This document shows, piece after piece, positions 1 through 6,663 of a stretch of 9,622 nucleotides of DNA. A program made the translations under genes and the position numbers. Origin of the DNA: an uncultured Solobacterium sp. (GTDB lineage Bacteria; Bacillota_I; Bacilli_A; Erysipelotrichales; Erysipelotrichaceae); assembly GCA_905235315.1 (NCBI GenBank), contig CAJOLG010000050.1, positions 1 through 9,622 of the forward strand. The letters run 5' to 3'. Under the pieces are notes generated by a model. That model was given only the letters and a program-made list of their open reading frames with translations. It ran no database searches and was not told the DNA's origin. Numbering within the stretch: position 1 is the stretch's first letter; every line of letters starts with the position of its first letter.

Positions 1-854
1 CGGCGGAAGATGCCGAGGCCGCACGCATTGGGGCCGGTATGGCAGGCAATGCTTAAGGAGAGCGGGAGATAGAACACTTCATAGTCCGGGAAGGTGTTTT
101 TCACCATCGCATACCATTTTTCCGCCTCCGCTTCATCCAGGAAGCTCGATGCACAGCCGATCATGATCTCGCTGTCCGGCAGTTCTCTCAGGATTCCCCT
201 GCGGTCGTTGTCGATCTCATTCAGCATCGTCTTTTTTGCCTTTAATGCACCGTGGACATTGCTTTGCACGTCAAACTTCCCGCCTTTCGTGCAGAGCACG
301 GGCTTGATGTTGAGCAGATCCCCAAGGGCCGCTGCGGCAGGGGTTACCCGCCCGCTCCTGCGGAAATAGCGCAGGGTCTCCACCGTAAGATAGATCGTGG
401 AACTCTGCCCTTCGGCCTCCAGCCGGCGGCGGATCTCCTCCGCCGGAAGTCCTTCGTTGGCAAACGAAGCTGCGCACAGCACCGACTGGTAGAGATTGAC
501 CGAGACGCGGCCGTTGTCCACAACCTGCACCCTGCCGTCAAAATCCTGCGCCAGCATCGATGCGGACTGGCAGGATCCGGAAAGCCCGGATGACATCGGG
601 ATGTACAGCACCTCGTCTGCTTCGTTCAGCGCCTCTTTCCAGGTGTCGAGCACCATGCCGGGATTCGGCTGAGAGGTTGAAATATCACGGTCTGCCTCCA
701 TCGCAGTGAAAAACTCCCGGGCGGTGATATTTTCATTTTCATAATAGGTTTTCCCGTCAATAATGACCGGCATCGGTAAAACCCGGATGCCGAGCGCGCT
801 GGCTTCCGCTTCCGAAATTCCGCTGTTGGAGTCTGTCACGATTGCAGTAGTCAT
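1..854 (-). CDS. DegV family fatty-acid-binding protein (3' end cut by window)
   Basis: DegV/FakB proteins bind a fatty acid and, in many Bacillota, present it to the kinase FakA so it can enter phospholipid synthesis. The minus-strand frame from the ATG at 854 gives 284 residues with no stop before the edge, close to the usual full length of about 280-290, so only the last few residues are missing. Family marks seen: MTTAIVTDSNSGI at the N-terminus, TSQP at 60-63, SSGLSGS at 88-94, a basic SGRVTP segment at 167-172 followed by NIKPVL (182-187), and HTGPNACGLGIF at 272-283. These match the fatty-acid pocket residues known for the family (Thr/Ser of TSQ, Ser of the SSGLSG loop, the HTGPG-like C-terminal motif). 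GAGG lies 8 nt before the ATG. It follows the signal-peptidase-like gene after 79 nt and probably shares its promoter. Which paralogue it is and which lipid it prefers cannot be told. Confidence 0.93.
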   Translation of the reverse strand, partial: MTTAIVTDSNSGISEAEASALGIRVLPMPVIIDGKTYYENENITAREFFTAMEADRDISTSQPNPGMVLDTWKEALNEADEVLYIPMSSGLSGSCQSASMLAQDFDGRVQVVDNGRVSVNLYQSVLCAASFANEGLPAEEIRRRLEAEGQSSTIYLTVETLRYFRRSGRVTPAAAALGDLLNIKPVLCTKGGKFDVQSNVHGALKAKKTMLNEIDNDRRGILRELPDSEIMIGCASSFLDEAEAEKWYAMVKNTFPDYEVFYLPLSLSIACHTGPNACGLGIFR

Positions 855-880
855 CTGTCTGTCCTCATTGAATTAATGCG

Positions 881-903
881 CCGGTGTTTCTCTTGGACAC
901 CGG
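881..903. other. Intergenic hairpin between the signal-peptidase-like gene and degV
   Basis: A perfect 7-bp stem, CCGGTGT (881-887) with ACACCGG (897-903), encloses a 9-nt loop. No U-tract follows on either strand, so it is not a convincing intrinsic terminator. In the minus-strand mRNA it sits about 27 nt before the degV start and could be an RNA-processing or stability element. Its role is unknown. Confidence 0.35.
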
Positions 904-933
904 GTGTGTAATATCGTTCGTACGCTGCAGGAA

Positions 934-1662
934 TCAGAAGCCTTTCCAGCGGATTACCAGCAGCACTTTGCCGAGAAGGTTGTCTTTCCCGACGGCACCG
1001 AACTGCCGGCTGTCGATTTCGACTTCGCGGTGATCGTTCAGCAGGAAATATCCGTCGGCGCTCATCTGATACGGATAGCTGATGCCGGCCGTATGGGCTT
1101 TCGGTGTCGGTTCATATACCGTAAGCGAAGACCTGGTTCCGTTGATCATCACATCACCGGCATCGGAAATATCGATCGTGTTTGTGCCGATGGCCGCAAT
1201 CCTTGAGACTGCGGTGTTTCCGGTATCCGGATTCCGGTACAGGACCACATCTCCGGTGTCATACGAGGCAAGCCGGAAGGTGAATACAATATCGCCGTCA
1301 TTGAGAAACGGATACATCCGGTTATCGTAACAGTTGAACTCGCCGAGTACATACGAAAACAGCGCGTACAGCACGACTGCCGTAACTGCCGCACTGATGA
1401 TGAAACGGAAAAACCCGCCGAACCGCAGTTCGTGATCATCTTCGCCGTCTTCCTCGTATTCCGCTTCCTCTTCCGGTTCCTCTTCTTCCGGTTCTGCCAT
1501 CTCCGGCTCCTTCACCGGAATCACTTCCGGCTCCGGTTCCGGTTCCGGTTCCGGCACGGGTTCGGGTTTGGAAACCGGCCGGGGTTTGGGTTCCGCCGGA
1601 TCCTCTCCGGGATAGTGAAAGACGAATTTCCCGGTCTCAAGATCTTCGAGATCCCGGCTCAT
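934..1662 (-). CDS. Signal peptidase I-like membrane protein, predicted inactive, with acidic Pro-Glu N-terminal extension
   Basis: This is a 242-residue type I signal peptidase (S26) relative. Residues 1-80 are acidic and Pro/Glu-rich (a PEPEPEPEPE run near 36-46, Glu-rich 54-77). One membrane helix lies at about 85-107, and the extracytoplasmic S26 domain fills the rest. Family boxes are recognisable: NRMYPFLNDGDIVF (114-127) for the usual SMxPTLxxGDxV, AVSRIAAIG (151-159) for VKRVIGLPGD, and GYFLLND...DSRQFG (204-222) for GDNRxxSxDSRxxG. The nucleophilic serine position is Arg115 (codon 1318-1320) and the general-base lysine position is Ser153 (codon 1204-1206), so peptide-bond cleavage is unlikely. 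Streptococcal SipA, needed for pilus assembly, is a known signal-peptidase homologue without the catalytic dyad, but no pilin or sortase gene lies here. AGAAGGAG sits 9 nt before the ATG. The fold assignment is firm, the inactivity is inferred from motif alignment, and the role is unknown. Confidence 0.88.
   Translation of the reverse strand: MSRDLEDLETGKFVFHYPGEDPAEPKPRPVSKPEPVPEPEPEPEPEVIPVKEPEMAEPEEEEPEEEAEYEEDGEDDHELRFGGFFRFIISAAVTAVVLYALFSYVLGEFNCYDNRMYPFLNDGDIVFTFRLASYDTGDVVLYRNPDTGNTAVSRIAAIGTNTIDISDAGDVMINGTRSSLTVYEPTPKAHTAGISYPYQMSADGYFLLNDHREVEIDSRQFGAVGKDNLLGKVLLVIRWKGF
1525..1566 (-). repeat. TTCCGG hexanucleotide tandem repeat inside the signal-peptidase-like gene
   Basis: Five consecutive hexamers on the plus strand (TTCCGG at 1525, CTCCGG at 1531, TTCCGG at 1537, 1543 and 1549) are followed by two degenerate units (CACGGG, TTCGGG). 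On the coding strand they encode the alternating Pro-Glu segment. Gain or loss of a unit keeps the frame and changes the linker by two residues, so the tract could vary in length between strains. Confidence 0.7.
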
Positions 1663-1709
1663 ACGCTGCGGCTCCTTCTGTAAAAACGTTTCCTGATTTC
1701 AATGCGCAT
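1659..1709 (-). CDS. Possible 16-codon leader ORF coupled to the signal-peptidase-like gene
   Basis: An ATG at 1709 opens a 16-codon frame, MRIEIRKRFYRRSRSV, whose TGA (1661-1659) overlaps the ATG of the downstream gene as ATGA. The peptide is strongly basic (seven Arg/Lys). The TATAAT of the upstream promoter ends 8 nt before this ATG, so the transcript would begin at or beside the start codon. The GAGG there is too close to work as a ribosome site. The exact overlap suggests translational coupling, but the downstream gene has its own good ribosome site and an ORF this short can arise by chance. Not a known family. Confidence 0.3.
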   Translation of the reverse strand: MRIEIRKRFYRRSRSV

Positions 1710-1717
1710 ACCTCGTT

Positions 1718-1746
1718 ATTATAACAAAGCCCGCCCGCTTTCTCAG
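1718..1746 (-). promoter_or_regulatory. Sigma-A-type promoter for the signal-peptidase-like/degV genes
   Basis: Read on the minus strand, -35 CTGAGA (1741-1746, 4/6 to TTGACA), a 17-bp spacer and a perfect -10 TATAAT (1718-1723) are present. The -10 is preceded by TG-N, an extended -10. Transcription should start near 1709-1711. The -35 abuts the U-tract of the preceding operon's terminator, so the two units are packed end to end. Confidence 0.75.
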
Positions 1747-1783
1747 AGAAAATGCCGGAATGGACCGGAAATCCCTTCCGGCA
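1746..1783 (-). terminator. Intrinsic terminator of the GRE-nanE operon
   Basis: On the minus strand an 8-bp perfect stem, TGCCGGAA (1776-1783) with TTCCGGCA (1753-1760), is followed by TTTT (1749-1752). It starts 25 nt after the nanE stop. The loop region also offers a competing CCGGAA/TTCCGG pairing. The short U-tract makes it a moderate terminator. Confidence 0.6.
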
Positions 1784-1807
1784 GCGGGGGTTTCTTCGCG
1801 GGATTGT

Positions 1808-2575
1808 TTACTTCAGCTCGTTGGAGTGCTTTGCCTTCTCCGCCTTGCGCCAGTCATCCTGGTAGCCGCTCAGCGCATCCACAAACCGCTTGGCCACATA
1901 GTGCGGCCGGGTGATCGCACTGCCGACCACAACGGCGTGGCAGCCGATAAAGATGCACTTCATCGCATCTTCCGGGGTATACAGATGGCCTTCCATGATG
2001 ACCACGGCCTTTCCCTTCATCTCACGGCACATTTCCGCAACCATGCGGTAATCTGCCCCTTCGATATGCGCGGTCTCCTGGGTGTATCCGTACAGCGTCG
2101 GCGCCACAATTTCAGCCCCGTTGTCACTGGCGCGCTTTGCCTCTTCGATATTGGATACATCCGCAAAGATCAGATGATCCGGGTATTTTGCGCGCACTTC
2201 CTTGATCAGGTCCCAGGCTTCGGTTCCTTCATGCGTCCGCTGTGCCGTGCAGTCGAGAGCGATAATATCGCATCCGGCATCCACGATCGCATCCACTTCC
2301 TTCATCGTCGGGGTGATAAACACATCGGTATCGTCATGCCAGACTTTGTACAGACCGATGATCGGAAGATCGGGAATCGCCGCCTTGACCTGACGGATCT
2401 GTTCCGGGGAATTGATGCGCAGGCCGACCGCGCCGGCCCATTTTGCGCACTCCGCCATCTTTACGACCATGTCTTCGGTGTAGATCGGTTCATCTTTCTG
2501 GGTCTGACAGGAAACGATCAGGCCTCCCTTCAGGCTGTCGAGCAATGCGTTCTTTTTCGGATCCGTAGTAATCAT
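1808..2575 (-). CDS. nanE: N-acetylmannosamine-6-phosphate 2-epimerase
   Basis: NanE is a cytoplasmic TIM-barrel enzyme that converts ManNAc-6-phosphate to GlcNAc-6-phosphate in sialic acid and ManNAc use. The product has 255 residues, slightly longer than the usual 220-235. Motifs run in family order: GGLIVSCQ with Gln24, AVGLR with Arg53, IIGLYK with Lys77, FITPTMKEVD, FADVSN with Asp139, VIMEG with Glu195, and VVVGSAITRP with Arg223. These match the active-site Gln, Arg, Lys, Asp, Glu and Arg known for NanE, with Lys and Glu as the acid-base pair. I place the start at the ATG at 2575 because AAAGGAG (2584-2590) lies 8 nt before it. A GTG at 2584 in the same frame overlaps that site and is unlikely. 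It is the last gene of the GRE operon, 5 nt after the regulator stop. No other sialic-acid gene is present, so its substrate here may be an intermediate of the GRE pathway. Family call firm, exact substrate less so. Confidence 0.9.
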   Translation of the reverse strand: MITTDPKKNALLDSLKGGLIVSCQTQKDEPIYTEDMVVKMAECAKWAGAVGLRINSPEQIRQVKAAIPDLPIIGLYKVWHDDTDVFITPTMKEVDAIVDAGCDIIALDCTAQRTHEGTEAWDLIKEVRAKYPDHLIFADVSNIEEAKRASDNGAEIVAPTLYGYTQETAHIEGADYRMVAEMCREMKGKAVVIMEGHLYTPEDAMKCIFIGCHAVVVGSAITRPHYVAKRFVDALSGYQDDWRKAEKAKHSNELK

Positions 2576-2580
2576 CAGAT

Positions 2581-3342
2581 TCACTCCTTTACTGGTATAA
2601 AATTTCCCGGAAGTTTCTTACTTCCGCAGGTATCGATAAAAACGGTGTCAAATTCCTGCAGTCTCGCGTACGTGCAGGCGGCCCGCCGGTTCAGCTTGGT
2701 GCGGTCGATCAGGAGCACGCGTTTCGCACTGCGCTTCATTGCGCTCTGCTTCAGCGCCGCAAGCCCGAAGTCGGCCACCATCACTTCTCCGCTGTTCAGA
2801 TCCGCTCCGTTGGCGCTCATAAACGCAAGATCAAACCGGTACATCTCCAGCATCGCTGCCGGGTAGCTTCCCCCCAGCATCTCATACTTGGCATCGTACT
2901 GTCCGCCGAGCAGAAACACACTTCCCGTCATATCCTCCGGCAGATGCCGGATCAGATGCACGGAAGGCGTGACGATCGTCACCTCCCGGTCCCTGAGATA
3001 CGGCAGGAGATACGGGACGGTTGTGCCGGAATCCATGAAGATACAGAAGCCGTCTTCCGCCAGTTCGGCAGCCTTTCGGGCGATCCGGCGCTTCCCTTCG
3101 GCGTTGACGTTTTCTTTCTGCTTTACCGCCGGTTCTTTCTTCCGGCTCAGGGTTTCCGTAACTTCCGGCAGGCAGGCTCCCCCGCGCTCCCGTTTGAGAA
3201 GACCCTGCCCCTCCAGCGTCTGCAGATCCCGCATAATGCTGGAGCGGGAAGCTTCCAGGCGCATCATGAGATCTTTCACGGAGACAAATCCGTTGGCCCG
3301 GATCTGTTCCATGATCAGTACCTGCCGTTCCTTCTCAATCAT
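2581..3342 (-). CDS. DeoR/GlpR-family transcriptional regulator
   Basis: This 253-residue product has the two-domain DeoR plan. The N-terminal winged helix-turn-helix at about 3-56 contains the recognition segment SRSSIMRDLQTLE (32-44) and the RGGA turn. The C-terminal sugar-phosphate-sensing domain (about 75-235) shows DSGTT (104-108), IVTPS, FLLGG (143-147), SANGAD (176-181) and LLIDRTKL (210-217). DeoR proteins usually repress sugar-use operons and are released by a phosphorylated sugar. The gene lies inside the operon, 3 nt after the activase stop, with GGGAGG 7 nt before its ATG, so autoregulation is likely. The tandem repeat at 6536-6575 is the obvious candidate operator. Effector unknown, though the neighbouring NanE fits an (amino-)sugar phosphate. 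Confidence 0.92.
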   Translation of the reverse strand: MIEKERQVLIMEQIRANGFVSVKDLMMRLEASRSSIMRDLQTLEGQGLLKRERGGACLPEVTETLSRKKEPAVKQKENVNAEGKRRIARKAAELAEDGFCIFMDSGTTVPYLLPYLRDREVTIVTPSVHLIRHLPEDMTGSVFLLGGQYDAKYEMLGGSYPAAMLEMYRFDLAFMSANGADLNSGEVMVADFGLAALKQSAMKRSAKRVLLIDRTKLNRRAACTYARLQEFDTVFIDTCGSKKLPGNFIPVKE

Positions 3343-3345
3343 AGG

Positions 3346-4221
3346 TCACCCTCCCACAGAGACGAAGTCATCGATATATTCCTTCAGGTCTTCCGGCCGC
3401 ATTGCCGGTTCTTCCTCGTACCGGTACGGGAGCCCGAGCTGATGCCATTTGGTTTTGCCGAGGCTGTGATACGGCAGAAGATTGACCGCCTTTACCTGAC
3501 GGTCTTTCGCAACGGCGATGATTTCCCCCAGTACATCCCGGTTGAATCCCGGTATGACCGGGACCCGGACGATCACATCATGGGGGCGCCGCGAACAGAG
3601 ATCCTCAAAGTTTGCCCGCATCACTTCCGCCGGGGCACCGGTGACTTCCGTCAGTTTCTTCGTATCCGGGTGTTTGAAATCAAACAGAAAGAGATCAATA
3701 TACGGTTCACACTGCTTCAAAACGTCCGGTTCACACGCGCCGGTCGTTTCCACTGCCACATGGAGCCCGGCTTCCTTTGCCTTTTTCAAAAGCCGGAGCA
3801 CTGCCTCTTTCTGAAACAGCGGCTCCCCGCCGGAAAGCGTCAGGCCTCCGCCGCTCTCTTCGTAATACGCCCTGTCCCGCAGAACCGTCCGGATGATGTC
3901 ATCTTCCTCCATCGCGGAGCCGTTGACCGTAAGCGCACCCGGAATACAGTTCTTCACGCAGATTCCGCAGGCATCACAGGCACTCCGGTTCACCTGAAAC
4001 CGGTCATCCTGAAAGGAAACCGCCCGGTTCGGGCAGACATGCTCGCAGGTATGACAGCGCTCGCACAGATTTTCCCTGTGCATCAGCACCGGCTGTACGG
4101 TCCAGGTCTCCGGGTTGGCGCACCACGGGCAGTGAAGCGGGCATCCCTTCAGGAATACCGCAGTCCGGATGCCGGGCCCGTCATGAATCGCAAAGCGTTC
4201 AATATTGGATACATTAATCAT
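3346..4221 (-). CDS. Glycyl radical enzyme activating enzyme (radical SAM activase)
   Basis: The activase reductively cleaves S-adenosylmethionine and abstracts a hydrogen from the glycine of its partner GRE. The 291-residue product has the activase N-terminus (IERFAIHDGPGIRT, 8-21), the radical SAM CxxxCxxC cluster at Cys27, Cys31 and Cys34 (CPLHCPWC), and a ferredoxin-like insert with two CxxCxxCxxxC motifs (Cys53/56/59/63 and Cys82/85/88/92). SGGEP (130-134) is the SAM-binding GGE motif. The two extra 4Fe-4S motifs are typical of activases for the non-PFL dehydratase/lyase and decarboxylase GREs; the activase of pyruvate formate-lyase itself lacks them. The ATG at 4221 overlaps the end of the GRE gene by 8 nt (ATGATTAA), so translation is probably coupled; only a weak AGGGA lies upstream. 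Its partner is almost certainly the adjacent GRE. Confidence 0.95.
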   Translation of the reverse strand: MINVSNIERFAIHDGPGIRTAVFLKGCPLHCPWCANPETWTVQPVLMHRENLCERCHTCEHVCPNRAVSFQDDRFQVNRSACDACGICVKNCIPGALTVNGSAMEEDDIIRTVLRDRAYYEESGGGLTLSGGEPLFQKEAVLRLLKKAKEAGLHVAVETTGACEPDVLKQCEPYIDLFLFDFKHPDTKKLTEVTGAPAEVMRANFEDLCSRRPHDVIVRVPVIPGFNRDVLGEIIAVAKDRQVKAVNLLPYHSLGKTKWHQLGLPYRYEEEPAMRPEDLKEYIDDFVSVGG

Positions 4222-6487
4222 AAAGTTCCCTGCTCAGGAGTTCTTCCTGCACATTGCGGTCAAGGTTGACGAATACCGCGCTGTATCCGGCTACCCGGAC
4301 GATCAGATCCTTATGGTCTTCCGGATGAATCATCGCATCCTCGAGTTCTCCCGGGTCGACACAGGTGACCATCAGCTGGCAGCCGCCGTTACGGAAGTAG
4401 GTCCGCCACATTGCCCGCACTTTTTCTTCATCTTCTTTCATCATCCGGGGCGTGAATTTCATATTCTGCACGCTGCCCGCATGGTATTTCGCCTTAAACT
4501 TCGCCAGCGAGTTCATACACGCGGTGGGGCCGTTTTTGGCTGCTCCGCCCACCGGATTATTGGCGGGATTCATATAGACGCCCTTTTTGCGGCCGTCGAG
4601 ACTCGCATCCGTCTGCAGACCCCAGTCGGTGTTGGTCTGATTGTTGGAAATCACGATCAGGTAATAGCCGAGCCCCGCTTCGATTCCGCGGTCACGGATT
4701 CCCTTTGCGACATACTCATAGAGTTCGTTGGCAAGCGCATCGACATCCTCGAGGTCGTTGCCGTACTTTCCCTGCGCCAGAAGATCTTTTCGGATCAACG
4801 CATATTCCCTGCCCTCAAAGTTGTGCAGGGCTGCTTCGTTCAGCTGTTCCAGCGTATATTTATGTTCTTCAAAGACGAGCTTCCGGATCGCATACAGCGC
4901 ATCGGACGTATTGATGTTTCCGTAGGTCTCGTTCGTGCCTCCGAGGATCTCCACGCCGCCGTCGAGCAGTGCCTTTCCCCGGCCCAGGCAGTCATCCATC
5001 AGGATCGAGGTGAACAGGAAGCTCACTTCCTGATTCATCACTTCATAACTGTGCTTCTGGGCATCCACGCTGAGGTCAAAATAATAATCCAGCAGTTCCT
5101 TGTACTGATCAAAGAACGCGTCAAACGTTTCAAACGTGTTCAGCGGCTTCACCTTCACCGGTCCCGCCTTGTATATGCCGTCCATCGGATCACGGCCTTC
5201 ATTCAGCGCCAGCTGCAGGATCTTCAGCAGGTTCAGCAGGGTATTCGGCGTGCCGACGCTCTTTCCCTGGATGACATATTCCGTACAGCCAAACGGCACA
5301 TACTGTTCCGCGACCTCCCGCGGCAGCCGCATCCCCCAGGCAACCGCATCCACATTGACATCATCGTTGTAAAGGGTCGGATAGGTGGCTCCGGATGCCA
5401 GGCAGTCATACGCCATATCGAGCAGTTCCTTCGGGGTTGTATGGTCAAAGCGCAGGGTAAACTGCGGTTCCACGTACCGTGTTTCCCGGCATACTTCAAG
5501 GCAGAGTCTGGCAAAGAGATCGGCCGCTTCCGGGTCCGGTCTTCCCTGCCCGCCGACAATGACCCGGCCGTTCACGGTCGTTCTCCGGTTTTCAATCATC
5601 GTCCAGAGGGAATACACCACATCATGGGCTTCTTCCCAGGTCAGGATTCCCGTCTCCAGATCCCGTTTGAGATACGGGCCAAGCACCGTATCCAGCCGGC
5701 CGTAGTTGATACAGCCGGCACAGAGCGCATACAGCCATACCAGCTGTAAAGCCTGCGTGAAGGTGGCAGGTTTATGGTCCTGCAGAAAGACCAGATCTTC
5801 TTTCATGCGCACCAGCTGTTTCATCCGGGTGCTGTCACAGTCTGCCATTGCCTGTTCCGTGAGCGAAATCTGTTTCCGGATCACCTTGCGGAACAGATCG
5901 ATCGTTCCGGCACACGCATCCATGAATGCATTCTGTTCGGAACTGCGAATCTGTTCGGAAAGTCCGTTTACGCCCAGGTTTACAAGCTTCTGATAATCCA
6001 GCATCATGCCGGAAAGACGGGCGGTTGCCATAAACGGATATTTACAGTCGATAAACCGGCCGGTCGTCGTATCGTTGAGGACATCCTGGCAGTAGATGGA
6101 TTTGACATCATGTTCCTGCCAGAAATCATAGAGTGCCTTGACCCTTGCCTTATGTTCTTCATCATCGAACTGTTCCCCGAACTTCCGCAGTTCGTGAAAT
6201 ACGCAATAGTGCCCCACCCCGCCGATCGAAGTGACCGAGCCGAAGCCGATCGGAAGAAAATCCAGTCTGCCGGCAATGAGATCCTGGGGTTCAATCCGGC
6301 GGAACAATGTGGGAAACAGCACGCGGAGACAGTTCAGTTCCCGATGGGCTTTGTCGAGATTTTGGCTGGATTTATACGCTTCGGTATAGGCCTCCATGAT
6401 CTGAAGCTGTTCTTCCGGGGTCTTCTCCGGCGGAAGCCGCTTCGAGACATTGACATTCTGGGCGCCTTCGATATTGATTCTTGCCAT
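4214..6487 (-). CDS. Glycyl radical enzyme, dehydratase/lyase-like, substrate unassigned
   Basis: This 757-residue product has the length and fold marks of an oxygen-sensitive GRE. The glycyl radical loop RVAGYSAVF (731-739) carries Gly734. The active-site loop VPFGCTEY (397-404) has the thiyl Cys401 and Glu403 of the GCxE class. GGVGHY (89-94) supplies His93, matching the GH...L..G histidine motif of the dehydratases. LYNDDV (372-377), DGRKKG (631-636) and NGPTACMNS (652-660) are further family blocks. There is no Cys-Cys pair, so it is not a pyruvate formate-lyase. Compared with glycerol/propanediol dehydratase, Tyr404 replaces the Pro of GCVEP, and Asn415 sits 14 residues after the Cys where those enzymes have an Asp. 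The well-known substrates (glycerol, propanediol, choline, hydroxyproline, isethionate) are therefore not assured. AAGGAGG (6497-6503) lies 9 nt before the ATG. It is the first gene of the operon. The NanE and DeoR neighbours hint at a sugar or sugar phosphate, which is inference. Confidence 0.93.
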   Translation of the reverse strand: MARINIEGAQNVNVSKRLPPEKTPEEQLQIMEAYTEAYKSSQNLDKAHRELNCLRVLFPTLFRRIEPQDLIAGRLDFLPIGFGSVTSIGGVGHYCVFHELRKFGEQFDDEEHKARVKALYDFWQEHDVKSIYCQDVLNDTTTGRFIDCKYPFMATARLSGMMLDYQKLVNLGVNGLSEQIRSSEQNAFMDACAGTIDLFRKVIRKQISLTEQAMADCDSTRMKQLVRMKEDLVFLQDHKPATFTQALQLVWLYALCAGCINYGRLDTVLGPYLKRDLETGILTWEEAHDVVYSLWTMIENRRTTVNGRVIVGGQGRPDPEAADLFARLCLEVCRETRYVEPQFTLRFDHTTPKELLDMAYDCLASGATYPTLYNDDVNVDAVAWGMRLPREVAEQYVPFGCTEYVIQGKSVGTPNTLLNLLKILQLALNEGRDPMDGIYKAGPVKVKPLNTFETFDAFFDQYKELLDYYFDLSVDAQKHSYEVMNQEVSFLFTSILMDDCLGRGKALLDGGVEILGGTNETYGNINTSDALYAIRKLVFEEHKYTLEQLNEAALHNFEGREYALIRKDLLAQGKYGNDLEDVDALANELYEYVAKGIRDRGIEAGLGYYLIVISNNQTNTDWGLQTDASLDGRKKGVYMNPANNPVGGAAKNGPTACMNSLAKFKAKYHAGSVQNMKFTPRMMKEDEEKVRAMWRTYFRNGGCQLMVTCVDPGELEDAMIHPEDHKDLIVRVAGYSAVFVNLDRNVQEELLSRELYD

Positions 6488-6535
6488 AGGATCGTGCCTC
6501 CTTGTCTGTCTTAACCATACTTCATCGACCGGAGA

Positions 6536-6575
6536 ACATCAATCATATTTATTCATTTTTATTCATTATTGTTCA
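6536..6575 (-). promoter_or_regulatory. Four-unit tandem 10-bp repeat over the GRE operon promoter (candidate DeoR operator)
   Basis: On the minus strand four adjacent 10-mers, starting at 6575, 6565, 6555 and 6545, all begin TGA. The two central units are TGAATAAAAA and TGAATAAATA; the first is TGAACAATAA and the last a diverged TGATTGATGT. The 10-bp period places each unit on the same face of the helix. A -10-like TATGAT (6542-6547) lies within the last two units; no good -35 is seen. DeoR-family operators are known to be tandem direct repeats (for example IolR of Bacillus), and the operon encodes a DeoR protein. The repeat is seen directly; its role as operator is inferred. Confidence 0.6.
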
Positions 6576-6610
6576 CTCAGCCCATCGGAAAGCAGTGGGG
6601 GTACCGCACG

Positions 6611-6636
6611 AAAAAAGCAGGCTCATAAGAACCTGC
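6611..6636 (-). terminator. Intrinsic terminator of the amidohydrolase gene
   Basis: On the minus strand GCAGGTTC (6629-6636), loop TTAT, and GAGCCTGC (6617-6624) form an 8-bp stem with one G-U pair, followed by six T (6611-6616). It begins 27 nt after the amidohydrolase stop. It separates that gene from the GRE operon downstream, so the two are probably independent transcription units. Confidence 0.88.
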
Positions 6637-6663
6637 CGTACAGCTGAGCCGATGCGGGGTTTT

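Noticed and set aside
881..903. Hairpin as an intrinsic terminator before degV
   Set aside because: No T-run follows on the minus strand, so it is listed only as a structure.
2576..2584. GTG at 2584 as the nanE start
   Set aside because: The GTG overlaps the AAAGGAG ribosome site; the ATG at 2575 is correctly spaced at 8 nt and the family begins near there.
1760..2866. 368-codon plus-strand frame opposite nanE
   Set aside because: Antisense to nanE and part of the regulator; it begins inside the operon terminator hairpin.
2944..4269. 441-codon plus-strand frame across the regulator and activase genes
   Set aside because: Antisense to two genes with clear motifs; no ribosome site or domain recognised.
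4205..5749. 514-codon plus-strand frame inside the GRE gene
   Set aside because: It is a shadow of the GRE coding strand; the GRE frame carries all family motifs and this one none.
4214..6487. Pyruvate formate-lyase identity for the GRE
   Set aside because: It lacks the Cys-Cys active-site pair and has a GCxE loop, and its activase carries two extra ferredoxin-type cluster motifs absent from the PFL activase.
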